Shown one piece after another: positions 9,239 through 18,420 of a stretch of 64,000 bases of DNA (its first letter is position 1; the number at the start of each line of letters is the position of its first letter). The stretch spans positions 1 through 64,000 of the forward strand of contig JACZTG010000005.1 in assembly GCA_022573815.1 (NCBI GenBank), written 5' to 3'. Origin of the DNA: Candidatus Neomarinimicrobiota bacterium (GTDB lineage Bacteria > Fidelibacterota > SORT01). A program made the position numbers and the translations under genes. The notes under the pieces are model-generated. The model saw only the letters and a list, made by a program, of their open reading frames with translations. It did no database searches and was not told the DNA's origin.

Positions 9239-10146
9239 TGGCGGTATCGTCAGGGAAAAAACTAACCGGATTTATCGCTCTCTCCCTTATCTGGGGGACA
9301 ACATGGCTCGTTATTAAGATAGGATTGGATGGAATGCCTCCATTCCTCGGAGTCGGATTACGTTTTATTGCGGCAGGCGCAATCGTAGTTTCTATCGGTT
9401 TCATTAAAGAGCGTAAAGTCTCATTTTCATTAGCTTTACTCAAACTTACACTCATTATCGGTATATTAATGTTCACCATTTCGTACAGCGCCGTTTATTG
9501 GGCGGAGCAATACATTTCCAGCGGAATGGCTTCAATTATGTTTTCCACTCTTCCATTTTATGTGGCGGCATTCGCGGCAATAATACTGAAAAACGAAAGG
9601 CTGAACAAACTTAGAGTGATGGGTATGATCGTTGGCGTAGCTGGCACAGCCCTTATCTTTTCTGAAAATTTAAGCGTGCAAAATTTCATCGAACTAATGG
9701 CGCTTCTGGCTGTTTTTGTCAGTCCGATCTCCGCCGCATTCGCTGTGGTCATCACAAAAAAAAATATACATAATCATAACCGATATCTCTTAAACGGCGG
9801 GAGTATGCTTGTCGGCGGGATAACCACACTCTCAATTCATTTTATATTTGACGGTAATGCTCATCTAATCTGGAATATAAATTCAATCGGGGCGCTGATT
9901 TACCTAACATTGATAGGTTCAGCTCTCGCATTTTCAATTCATTTTTGGATGCTCCTGCACGTAGAGGCCACAACTCTTTCTTTTGTCACGATAGTTTCGC
10001 CTGTTGTTGCGCTGTTTCTCGGTTACATAATTCTCTCTGAAAATTTATCCGGGCTTCAATTCGCCGGATCGGCTCTCGTGATTGGCGGAGTCCTTATCAG
10101 CGAAGTATTAGGTGTAAAGACGACTAATGCATCTACCGGCGGCTGA
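9238..10146 (+). CDS. EamA family (DMT) transporter
   Basis: This is a ten-helix drug/metabolite transporter of 302 aa with two EamA repeats. The first begins LIWGTTWLVIKIGLDGMPPF and contains the AEQYISSGMASIMFSTLPF segment; the second covers about residues 155-290. Related proteins export amino acids or metabolites such as cysteine pathway compounds or threonine. The substrate cannot be read from the sequence. The start codon overlaps the preceding ogt stop by one base. A second, distinct EamA gene lies beyond the Lrp-type regulator. Confidence 0.9.
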   Translation: MAVSSGKKLTGFIALSLIWGTTWLVIKIGLDGMPPFLGVGLRFIAAGAIVVSIGFIKERKVSFSLALLKLTLIIGILMFTISYSAVYWAEQYISSGMASIMFSTLPFYVAAFAAIILKNERLNKLRVMGMIVGVAGTALIFSENLSVQNFIELMALLAVFVSPISAAFAVVITKKNIHNHNRYLLNGGSMLVGGITTLSIHFIFDGNAHLIWNINSIGALIYLTLIGSALAFSIHFWMLLHVEATTLSFVTIVSPVVALFLGYIILSENLSGLQFAGSALVIGGVLISEVLGVKTTNASTGG

Positions 10147-10266
10147 TGCTATCTATTATTAGTTTTCGGCTTAATCTCAATATAATTCGCCAATAGTAAC
10201 TAATTAACGAAACTTATTCGCTATTAATGCGCATATTTAGTATATTATGCGGTAACAACATCAATA

Positions 10267-10734
10267 ATGAGTATAATGGACAAAATAGACCTGAAAATAT
10301 TGAACATAATGCAGAATAATGCCCGTATCTCCAATGCGGAGATATCGCGAATTCTCAAGATGGCTCCATCGGCAATTTTAGAACGCATCCGCAAACTTGA
10401 AGACAAAGGTGTTATAACCGGTTATGAAACCCGTCTTAATCCAAAAATTTTGAACCACGGATTAGCAGCTTTCATTTTCGTGCGCGAAACTGAAGGCAAA
10501 GGAGACTGGCAGACAGCGGAGCAGCTGGCAAAGCTGCCTGAAGTATTAGAAGTTCATCACGTAGCCGGGGAGGACTGTTTACTCGTAAAAGTTCGCACGA
10601 GGGATACCGATCATCTTGAAAAATTGTTGAAAAAAGATTTTGCCGCTATTGACTCTCTCATCTCGACACGCACGACTATCGTCTTATCCACAACTAAGGA
10701 ATCAACAAGTTTACCGCTGAACGGAGAAGAATAG
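10267..10734 (+). CDS. Lrp/AsnC family transcriptional regulator
   Basis: This is a feast/famine regulator of 155 aa. The N-terminal winged helix-turn-helix (KIDLKILNIMQNNARISNAEISRILKMAPSAILERIRKLEDKGVI) is followed by a RAM ligand-binding domain with HHVAGEDCLLVKVRTRD. Such proteins sense amino acids and often control an adjacent exporter. The next EamA gene starts right after the stop codon, so it is the likely target and operon partner. The upstream 120-bp AT-rich gap is the likely operator region, although I could not define a site. The second methionine (MDKIDL) is an alternative start. Confidence 0.93.
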   Translation: MSIMDKIDLKILNIMQNNARISNAEISRILKMAPSAILERIRKLEDKGVITGYETRLNPKILNHGLAAFIFVRETEGKGDWQTAEQLAKLPEVLEVHHVAGEDCLLVKVRTRDTDHLEKLLKKDFAAIDSLISTRTTIVLSTTKESTSLPLNGEE

Positions 10735-11709
10735 ATGGTTTCAGCCATACAAAAAAAATTAGAAATACCCGGCAGTAAAATCATTCTCGCATTTGCCTCG
10801 GTTTACCTGATTTGGGGATCAACATATCTTGCCATACGTTTCGCAATTGAAACAATTCCAACGTTCTTTATGGGTGGAGTCAGATTTCTAACTGCAGGAT
10901 TTATAGTTTATCTGTTCTTGAGATTAAGGGGAAGAGAAAAGCCGTCAATGAGTGAATGGCGTACCGAATCTATCGTCGGGCTGCTCTTGCTGGCAATTGC
11001 AAACGGCAGCGTTGTCATGGCTGAGCATACGGTTCCGTCCGGTCTTGCCGCTCTTATGGTGGCGACGGTGTCAGTATGGATGGTATTGCTTAATTGGCTG
11101 TGGAAAGGTGCGCCACGACCTAATCTTGGAGTTACGTCAGGAATTATTACCGGATTTATCGGATTGTATGTGCTTGTGGGTCCATCTAATGTATCCTCAA
11201 ATCTCGCTCTTGACCCATTCGGAGTATTCTTGTTATTATTCGCCGCTTTTACCTGGGCAGCAGGTTCCGTTTATTCGAAAGGAGCGCACCACAACAAATC
11301 GCTAATGCTTTCGGCGGCAATGCAGATGATAACAGGAGGAGTATTCCTTATGATTTTCGCCACTATAAACGGAGAATGGCAGACGTTGAATCTCTCCGGC
11401 ATATCACTGTTATCGTTTTATTCTCTCGGGTATTTGATAGTGTTCGGTTCGATAATCGGATTCAGCTCATACGTTTACATACTGCGTCATTCCTCACCTG
11501 ACCATGTATCCACATACGCTTATGTCAATCCTGTTATTGCCGTCATTTTAGGCTGGGCGTTTGCGGATGAAATTATTGATTTGAAAATTATTATTGCTGC
11601 CGGGTTTATTATATTTTCCGTGATATTGATAACGAAATTCAGAGAAGGGAAAAACATAACAACAGAAGTAACATCTGTTAAGAAAAAAGTAATAGTTGAA
11701 AACCGCTAA
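10735..11709 (+). CDS. EamA family (DMT) transporter, Lrp-linked
   Basis: This is a 324-aa drug/metabolite transporter with two EamA repeats and about ten membrane segments. It begins YLIWGSTYLAIRFAIETIPTFFMGGVR, as in YedA/RhaT-like members. A GGAGAAG ribosome-binding site lies inside the end of the Lrp/AsnC gene and the start directly abuts its stop, so the two are translated as one unit. Amino-acid export under control of the regulator is a reasonable inference. It faces the usp gene tail to tail, with only 12 bases between the stops and no clear terminator. Confidence 0.9.
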   Translation: MVSAIQKKLEIPGSKIILAFASVYLIWGSTYLAIRFAIETIPTFFMGGVRFLTAGFIVYLFLRLRGREKPSMSEWRTESIVGLLLLAIANGSVVMAEHTVPSGLAALMVATVSVWMVLLNWLWKGAPRPNLGVTSGIITGFIGLYVLVGPSNVSSNLALDPFGVFLLLFAAFTWAAGSVYSKGAHHNKSLMLSAAMQMITGGVFLMIFATINGEWQTLNLSGISLLSFYSLGYLIVFGSIIGFSSYVYILRHSSPDHVSTYAYVNPVIAVILGWAFADEIIDLKIIIAAGFIIFSVILITKFREGKNITTEVTSVKKKVIVENR

Positions 11710-11721
11710 CGAGGAAATTTA

Positions 11722-12603
11722 TTATTTAACAATTAAAACAGGACAGTTGCAGTCCTGCACCACCTTGACTGCTTTAGTAGCCTTGAAGAATTTGCTGAGC
11801 TGAGAGCTTTTACTGGAACCCATAGCTATTATGTGATTGTCACCCGCTTCTTCAATGATTGTTTCGGTGGGGTCTCCGATTGCAATTTTCGTCGTGTAGG
11901 GGATATTCATTCTTTTAAATATCTTCTCCCCTTTCGCTATACACCTCTCTCCCATTTCAATATTTTCTTCTTTGTCCACTACACTTAATAAGGTTGCTTC
12001 CGCCTTAAGAAATTTTGTCGCTCTCGAGCCTAAGAAAAGAGCTCTTCTTGACATTTCAGTATCATCTACCGCGAATAAAAATCGGTAATCTATATCCCTC
12101 AAATTTTTGGTGATGAAGAGTGAACAGTCTATGAATTGAATCATCCGATGAATCAGTCGCCTCTCTTTACTCGCCCCCATAAAAACCAAATTATAACCGC
12201 CTAAATCCACTTCCTTGATGACCTGGTCGATTATATCTCCTTCCCTCAGGCGAAGTCTGATATTTTCTCCCTGTTTGCCCAGCGCGTGAAGCTCGTATGC
12301 GCCGTTGATGTCCGGTCTAAGCGAATGTTTTTCTAATATATCTCCGGAATCATCAACCTTGAGAAGATTCATGTCCTTTAGAACTTGCCCGGCATATCGG
12401 AGGATCTTAACACCCGGAAGTTCAATTTCCCATTCAGAGAGCTTCATCCTGCTCATATCTAACATACCTGTCATTGAGCCGGAGTGTTTAGCCCCTACAT
12501 ATAATACAGACAGGTCGGAATGAAAAGCTGCCGCTATTTTCCCACCTGTGACAATCGTGTCATGCGACATCTCTCCTCCGCCTATGCAGAGTAAGAATTT
12601 CAT
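11722..12603 (-). CDS. Universal stress protein, tandem UspA domains
   Basis: This is a 293-aa protein with two Usp-like halves. The first begins MKFLLCIGGGEMSHDTI and ends with the VFMGASKERRLIHRMI segment. The second runs from YRFLFAVDDTEMSRRAL to the C-terminal nucleotide-binding-like motif AMGSSKSSQLSKFF, ending CPVLIVK. An AGGAG ribosome-binding site precedes the ATG at good spacing. It is the last gene of a run with two SLC13-type transporters. Usp domains beside anion and cation transporters often bind ATP and modulate transport, so a role in regulating these carriers is plausible. Confidence 0.85.
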   Translation of the reverse strand: MKFLLCIGGGEMSHDTIVTGGKIAAAFHSDLSVLYVGAKHSGSMTGMLDMSRMKLSEWEIELPGVKILRYAGQVLKDMNLLKVDDSGDILEKHSLRPDINGAYELHALGKQGENIRLRLREGDIIDQVIKEVDLGGYNLVFMGASKERRLIHRMIQFIDCSLFITKNLRDIDYRFLFAVDDTEMSRRALFLGSRATKFLKAEATLLSVVDKEENIEMGERCIAKGEKIFKRMNIPYTTKIAIGDPTETIIEEAGDNHIIAMGSSKSSQLSKFFKATKAVKVVQDCNCPVLIVK

Positions 12604-12630
12604 TTTATTCTCCTAATCGATAGAAAATTT

Positions 12631-14037
12631 TTATTCAAATAATTTCCAATACGTTGCCGATATCAATACCAACATTGCTAACGATGAAAGGCTTAATTTC
12701 CATCCAGCCCGGAAGAAATCATGTGGTCTTATAAAATTACTGCTGAAAACTATTGTATTTGCGGGCGAGCCTATGATTGTCATAAAAGTAAATGACGACG
12801 CCATAGCAACTACAAACCCTACTGCGATTAAGCTTGTGTCCGTTATTACCGCCAACTCAAGAAAGATAGGACCGAGAACAGCGACCGCAGGCCCATGGCT
12901 CATTACATTTGCGACTATCATAGTTATAACTGCTACAACTATAATGAGAGCAATTCCTCCTCCAATGTGAATTGCTTCCATTCCGCCAAGGAGAGCGTTA
13001 GCCATCCAGGATGCCGCTCCTGTTTTCTGCATAGCAACTCCAAGAGAGATGGCTGAACCGTAAAGCAGAACCACACCCCAGTTCACTCCCGAGTTGATAT
13101 TGTCCCAATTTACAAGTCCTGTAATTAAGTATAATGAAACCCCTATGAATGCGGGTATTCCAAGACCAAGACGATCGCTTGAACTCACCCACAATATAAG
13201 AGTAAATAAAAAGATGAAGATGGTCAACCATTCGGCTTTTCCTAAACTTCCCTCATTTTCCACACTCTTTTTCAATCTGATAATTGCCTGACTAATATCC
13301 CTGTTTTCAGGCTTGAAAGTAATATTTATGAAGAACGCAACAACGGGAATCTGAATTAAGACCATTGGATAGGCGTATTTTATCCATTCGGTATAAGTTA
13401 TATTTATATCGTATAGGCGACTCCAGTAATCCAACATTACGGCATTCCTTGCTCCACCTGACGGGGTACCGACAGAGGCAGCTGCGCAGCCGTATGCAAT
13501 GGAAAACATCAGTATGAGCGAAATATTACGAATCTTTTTGCTATCGGCATCAATATTATTTACGATGGTGATTGCCACCGGAAGCATAATCGCCGCCACA
13601 GTATGCGCTCCTATAAATGAAGCCATAATGGCGCAGACGAGTATGAAACCAAACGATAATCGTGTTACACTGCCCTTTGTAAACCGTAAGATAAAATATG
13701 CAATTCTTCTGTCGAGTTTTTGATGCACAATAGCAACCGCAAGCATAAGCGAACCCATTATAAAGAAAACCGAATCGCTCATAAACGATTGAGAAATCGC
13801 CTTTGGAGTATCCACACCAAATAAGACCTGAAACACTGCTATAAGCAGTGGGACTGTCGGAAGCGGAACTTCAGCGGTTATCAGAATTATAGTCGACATT
13901 ACAAGGATGGCGATTACATCCATTCCATTTTCGGACAGACCTTCTGGCGGCGTCAGATTCGCAATGGTAACACAGGCAAAAATAGCGGTTATAAACCACC
14001 TGTGGGTATCTATCCAATATAAGACTATCCGAATCAT
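12631..14037 (-). CDS. SLC13/DASS family anion transporter
   Basis: This is a 468-aa polytopic membrane protein of the divalent anion:sodium symporter superfamily. It shows the two hairpin regions typical of the family, with small-residue motifs near GCAAASVGTPSGGARNAV and TFMTIIGSPANTIVFSSN. It probably imports a di- or tricarboxylate, sulfate or similar anion with sodium. The exact substrate is not readable. It starts eight bases after the end of the larger homologue at 14045-15817, and the pair plus the Usp protein probably form one operon. Confidence 0.85.
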   Translation of the reverse strand: MIRIVLYWIDTHRWFITAIFACVTIANLTPPEGLSENGMDVIAILVMSTIILITAEVPLPTVPLLIAVFQVLFGVDTPKAISQSFMSDSVFFIMGSLMLAVAIVHQKLDRRIAYFILRFTKGSVTRLSFGFILVCAIMASFIGAHTVAAIMLPVAITIVNNIDADSKKIRNISLILMFSIAYGCAAASVGTPSGGARNAVMLDYWSRLYDINITYTEWIKYAYPMVLIQIPVVAFFINITFKPENRDISQAIIRLKKSVENEGSLGKAEWLTIFIFLFTLILWVSSSDRLGLGIPAFIGVSLYLITGLVNWDNINSGVNWGVVLLYGSAISLGVAMQKTGAASWMANALLGGMEAIHIGGGIALIIVVAVITMIVANVMSHGPAVAVLGPIFLELAVITDTSLIAVGFVVAMASSFTFMTIIGSPANTIVFSSNFIRPHDFFRAGWKLSLSSLAMLVLISATYWKLFE

Positions 14038-14044
14038 CTGTTAC

Positions 14045-15817
14045 TTAAAAGGGCCAAAAAACCGGTATTAATAGAGTAACTAACAGCCACGCTATAAGGT
14101 TCAAGGGTAATCCTACTTTGACATAATCAAAAAATTTATACTTTCCGGGTCCATAAACTAACGTATTTGTTTGATAACCTATAGGCGTAATAAGGCTCGT
14201 GGATGCGCCGAACATAGTTGCCATCAGAAACGGTTTCGGATTAACGCCCAATGTGATAGCCATAGAGATTCCGATAGGAGCAATCACGATTGCCGTTGCG
14301 GTATTCGACAGAACAGATGTCAATAGGACTGTTCCGATATAAATCCCCGAAAGAATAAAGGTAGGAGATAGATCCCCGAAAATATTCAAAATACCTTCCG
14401 CAGCGTTTATTGCAAGTCCGGATTTTTCTATTGCTATCCCAATCGGAATCATTCCCGCTATAAGGAAAATGACCATCCAATCTATATTGGCGTATGCTTC
14501 TTTGATGTTTATGCATCCGGTTGTGACCATAGCGATAGCCCCGAAAATGGCAGCCACCATTATCGGAAAAACTTCAAACGCTGATAAAATTACTACCGAA
14601 AAGATTATTCCTATTGCGATAATCGCTCTATTGGTTCTGAAATTATCTAATTTCACCTCTTCTGTCATAAGAAAATCTTGATTGCCGCGTAGATCTTGAA
14701 GCGCATCGGCGCTCCCCTGAAGCAGCAACGAATCACCGAAATTAAGGGAAATTTGTCCAATTTTACTTCTCAGTGTTCTGCCGTGAGTCTGGATAGCCAA
14801 CACAAACGCTCCGTATCGTCGTCTGAAATTTATCGTCTTGACTGTAAAACCTATCAGCTTTGAATTGGGAGCGATAACTGCTTCCGCAAGGATAACATCT
14901 TCCGCTTGCAGGTCTCTGTCGCCAAGATCAACATCGCTTAAACTCAATAATTTCTCAGATTTCGTAAAATTGAGAATATCTTGCACGCTTCCCCTGACCA
15001 ATAGAATATCCTGATCCTCAATCAAAGTTGATCTAAGTTTCTGCCAGTATTTTTTTTCGCCTCGAATAATCTCCAATATGTTTACATCATAGGTTTCCGC
15101 AATTTTTCTGTCTGTAAGCGATTTGCCTATCATCGGAGAATCACCTGTCACGGTAACCTCTGTGAGGTATCTGCGCATACGATAATTCTTTGTCAAATCT
15201 CCTGTACTGGCTCTGTTCGGCAGCAATTTATAGGAAAAGAGCAATAGATAAACTCCGCCGACTGCGAATAAGATTATTCCCATCTTCGAAAATTCAAATA
15301 TCTTAAACTCCTCATATCCGTAGCTTTTCGAGATAGAACTTATAAGGATGTTTGTTGAAGAGCCTAAAAGCGTCATACTCCCGCCGAGAATAGCCGCAAA
15401 CGAAAGCGGAATCAGGAATTTAGAAGGGCTTATTCCTCTCTCCCGTGAAATTTTAATTATTACCGGAAGGAACACAGCAACAACAGCCGTGTTGTTTACA
15501 AATGCCGACGCACCTCCGGCGACGACGATTATGAACAGCATCAGTCCGATATTGGCATTCTTGATTTTTTTATCTGCTATGAATGCGAGATAGTCCACAA
15601 CCCCGGTGTGAATTAAACCTGCGCTTAAAATGAACATTGCTCCGATAGTTATGGTGGCGCTGTTGGAAAATCCTGATACTGCTTCTGCGGGTGTAACTAA
15701 TTTAAATAGAAGTAAAACCGCCAACATAAACATCGCAACCAGATCCGCTGATAATTTGTCCGAGATAAACAATATCAGCGCTCCGATTAATACCGCTATT
15801 AGTATAATAGAATCCAT
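14045..15817 (-). CDS. SLC13 family transporter with two TrkA-C (RCK_C) domains
   Basis: This is a 590-aa membrane protein. The N-terminal transport half has the GGASAFVNNTAVVAVFLP and GSMTLLGSSTNILIS hairpins, and the C-terminal half has VLLTSVLSNTATAIVIAP and GASTSLITPIGYQTNTLVYGP. Between them, at about residues 210-375, lie two soluble RCK_C domains (TGDSPMIGKSL.. and APNSKLIGFTV..), as in the YfbS/SdcS-like and citrate-transporter-like branch. These domains usually bind a regulatory ligand. The substrate may be sulfate, a dicarboxylate or another anion. It heads the transporter-transporter-Usp run. Confidence 0.88.
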   Translation of the reverse strand: MDSIILIAVLIGALILFISDKLSADLVAMFMLAVLLLFKLVTPAEAVSGFSNSATITIGAMFILSAGLIHTGVVDYLAFIADKKIKNANIGLMLFIIVVAGGASAFVNNTAVVAVFLPVIIKISRERGISPSKFLIPLSFAAILGGSMTLLGSSTNILISSISKSYGYEEFKIFEFSKMGIILFAVGGVYLLLFSYKLLPNRASTGDLTKNYRMRRYLTEVTVTGDSPMIGKSLTDRKIAETYDVNILEIIRGEKKYWQKLRSTLIEDQDILLVRGSVQDILNFTKSEKLLSLSDVDLGDRDLQAEDVILAEAVIAPNSKLIGFTVKTINFRRRYGAFVLAIQTHGRTLRSKIGQISLNFGDSLLLQGSADALQDLRGNQDFLMTEEVKLDNFRTNRAIIAIGIIFSVVILSAFEVFPIMVAAIFGAIAMVTTGCINIKEAYANIDWMVIFLIAGMIPIGIAIEKSGLAINAAEGILNIFGDLSPTFILSGIYIGTVLLTSVLSNTATAIVIAPIGISMAITLGVNPKPFLMATMFGASTSLITPIGYQTNTLVYGPGKYKFFDYVKVGLPLNLIAWLLVTLLIPVFWPF

Positions 15818-16039
15818 AGTTTAATTGATGACTGTCATATCTTTTTTTGGTCTGCTAAAAACGAAACTAAATCACTGAAACATCATAACTTACGATGATC
15901 GGATTAATGTATATGAAACTCCGTGAAATGTCAATGCTCAAGATGTTGAATATTAACCTTGAAACTGCATTTTATACCGGGTAAAATTGAACATTGATAT
16001 ATAATTATAAAAAATAAAGTATAATTTCAGGATAATAGA

Positions 16040-16066
16040 AAAACGCTCCTTCGGGAGCGTTTTTTA
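16040..16066 (-). terminator. Rho-independent terminator
   Basis: The stem AAACGCTCC/GGAGCGTTT has a 4-nt loop and a T-run on both strands. On the minus strand it begins at the stop codon of the GAF/HD-GYP gene, so it ends that transcript. The plus-strand version has a CTTCGG tetraloop. Confidence 0.88.
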
Positions 16067-17707
16067 TGAGCCAAGGTCGGAAGTTTTCCAGTCAATTTGC
16101 TCGGGTAATAGAAACTCATTTGCATATTCTTCTGCCATTCCCTCTTTCAGAAACAGATCTACAAGATCGGCATCGAGATGTTCGTCTTTTACCATAAAAC
16201 CGAGAATTTGTATCGCCTGAGAGAGCTTCATTGGTTTCTTATACGGTCTATCCTTCGCGGTCAACGCCTCGAAGATATCAGCGATAGCCATTACTCTTGC
16301 CTGGATAGATATTTCTTTCCCTTTTAATTTAAGCGGATAGCCCGTTCCATTGAGTTTTTCATGGTGCGCTGCCGCGTATTCAGGAACGTGCCGCAATTTT
16401 TTACTGAACGGAAGTTCATTCAACATCTTAAGGGTCATCGTGGCGTGGTTTTCTATTATCTTTCTGTCGGATTCGTTTAACGTTCCCCGCTTGATAGATA
16501 AATTTAGGAGCTCGTCTCCGGAGATAATTGGTTGTGAGTTTCCGCTAATCAGGTAGGATTGCTTAGCAATTTCCTGTAACCGATCTATCTTTTCATCTTC
16601 CATAAATTCACCGGGTTCATTGCATTGTAAGCAGAAATCTGCGTCCTCCTGGAATCGGGCAATTTTCGCGGAATACTCTTTTTCCAAGTCAGCCAGTTTT
16701 TTGCTCTCTTTTCCTTCAGCCTCCAACAGCTCAACTTTCTTCTTATACCATTCGTTTTCCATCTGAAGCTTTATTGTCTCAAACCTTACCCTTAGAAGTT
16801 CAACCCGATCGAATATCTTTTCAAGTTTTGTGCTCTTATCAACTACATGTTCAGGCGTGGTTATCTTACCAACGTCGTGCATCCACGCCGCGAGCCTTAA
16901 TTCCTCAAGCTCGTCATCAGAAAATTTGAACTTTCCGTACTTGCCCCATTTCGTGACGTTGATCTTTCTTGCAATTTCCATAGTTAAGTTTGCCACACGG
17001 CTAATGTGACCGGCGGTATAAGGTGATTTTTCATCAATCGCAGTTGCGATAGTTCTGATGAAGGAATCAAACAGATCTTTTAAATCTTGAATAAGCCGCA
17101 CATTGGTAACAGCAATCGCAGCTTGTGAGGCTAATGAAGCAGTCAGGTCAATACTTTCTTCCGTGAACGGTATTGTCTCACCTGAGCTATCATCTATTGC
17201 GTTGAGAAGCTGAAGCACGCCGATAATTTCATTCTCGTGGTTTAACATCGGAATTACGAGCATTGACATAGAGCGATAACCGGTACTTTCATCGAACTTT
17301 CGTGTTCCCTCGAAATTAAACCCTTCAACATCATAGACATCCGGGATATTAACCAACTTTTTCGTAATTGCTACGTTAGTGGAGACGTTTTCTTTATTTG
17401 GGGAACCGTCTTTATTAAATAATGGTACGGGAGGCCAATTTATTTTCTCACCTGTTTTGCCTCCCATGCGGATATTTAGACTGTTCGTCTGAACGATTTC
17501 GAAATTTAATGATTTTTCATCATCGCTGACTATGTATAAAGTACCTCCGTCAGCGTTTGTGAAATCCCGGGCGCTGTCCACAATTAATTCTAACAGGTTA
17601 AAGATATCCTTTTCAGCGGATAAAGCGATACCGATGTCAATTAATTTTTTGGAGTGCGCACGCTCTTTATCAGCGTAATCCTTTAATTTTTTATCAGAAC
17701 TATTCAA
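16064..17707 (-). CDS. GAF domain/HD-GYP phosphohydrolase
   Basis: The N-terminal GAF domain (about residues 20-200) contains SARDFTNADGGTLYIVSDD and MSMLVIPMLNHENEIIGVLQLLNA. It is followed by an HD-GYP output domain with HISRVANLT, the MHDVGK metal motif near residue 277, and HHEKLNGTGYP, which is the GYP signature. HD-GYP domains hydrolyse cyclic di-GMP. Between the HD and GYP parts lies an unusual charged insert of about 130 residues (roughly 295-420) with a coiled-coil look and a CLQC pair. The start appears to be TTG. The gene is monocistronic, with a terminator overlapping its stop. Confidence 0.88.
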   Translation of the reverse strand: MNSSDKKLKDYADKERAHSKKLIDIGIALSAEKDIFNLLELIVDSARDFTNADGGTLYIVSDDEKSLNFEIVQTNSLNIRMGGKTGEKINWPPVPLFNKDGSPNKENVSTNVAITKKLVNIPDVYDVEGFNFEGTRKFDESTGYRSMSMLVIPMLNHENEIIGVLQLLNAIDDSSGETIPFTEESIDLTASLASQAAIAVTNVRLIQDLKDLFDSFIRTIATAIDEKSPYTAGHISRVANLTMEIARKINVTKWGKYGKFKFSDDELEELRLAAWMHDVGKITTPEHVVDKSTKLEKIFDRVELLRVRFETIKLQMENEWYKKKVELLEAEGKESKKLADLEKEYSAKIARFQEDADFCLQCNEPGEFMEDEKIDRLQEIAKQSYLISGNSQPIISGDELLNLSIKRGTLNESDRKIIENHATMTLKMLNELPFSKKLRHVPEYAAAHHEKLNGTGYPLKLKGKEISIQARVMAIADIFEALTAKDRPYKKPMKLSQAIQILGFMVKDEHLDADLVDLFLKEGMAEEYANEFLLPEQIDWKTSDLGS

Positions 17708-17948
17708 TAATTAACCTGATTTGTCAGACTGAAATGATTTCTAAACATATTTATTGATAAATACTTAATTAATTAACCTTTCGAAGAAAATTTATTGATT
17801 TTCCAGCTTTTGTAAGCATTAATATATTTAACAGCCACACAGTATTCAAGCATTTCCATAAATATTAATAACAAAAAATTTATAACAAAAATCACTCAAT
17901 ATTTATTTGGCGTGATTTTATTGAAATAATTCCCTAAACTTTAAGCCG

Positions 17949-18344
17949 ATGATGCTGATTTATTTTATATTATCAATTATCCTGATGGGGATTTTTATGT
18001 ACCTGTCCCGTTGGGCGGGATGGAAGAAAGATATCGGGAAACAAATTGATAATTACAAACAGCTAAGAAGACAATTACCTGATGCCAACGAAAATAATCT
18101 CTCCAGTAGATTGCTCAGGATAAAGATAAAAAATGATTTAAACCCGTCATTGAAAAAACATTATGAAACGCTTTCGTCTCAAAGCGGCTTGACCTTAAGA
18201 AATACCCTCTTTTTTATTATTGAATACGACTATATCAGAGGCAGAGGATTAAATCCTGTCGAATCGGGTCCATTGCTCTTCCTTAATAAGGTCAAAGAAC
18301 ATATTGATGATACGGTTCGGAGGGAATTCCCAAGAGGAGCGTAA
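17949..18344 (+). CDS. Hypothetical membrane-anchored small protein
   Basis: I do not recognise this 131-aa protein. Residues 3-22 form one hydrophobic segment, followed by a basic, probably helical cytoplasmic part with no cysteines. It looks like a small single-pass membrane protein. It is transcribed away from the GAF/HD-GYP gene across a 241-base AT-rich gap and lies 76 bases ahead of the SelW-like gene in the same direction. Codon use and the lack of overlap with another gene support it as real, but no family assignment is possible. Confidence 0.6.
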   Translation: MMLIYFILSIILMGIFMYLSRWAGWKKDIGKQIDNYKQLRRQLPDANENNLSSRLLRIKIKNDLNPSLKKHYETLSSQSGLTLRNTLFFIIEYDYIRGRGLNPVESGPLLFLNKVKEHIDDTVRREFPRGA

Positions 18345-18420
18345 TCAGTAACATTCACTTGCATCAAATATAGAAAATTGTAAATTTAAGAGCCGGATAA
18401 CCATAAATTTTGGAAATATA

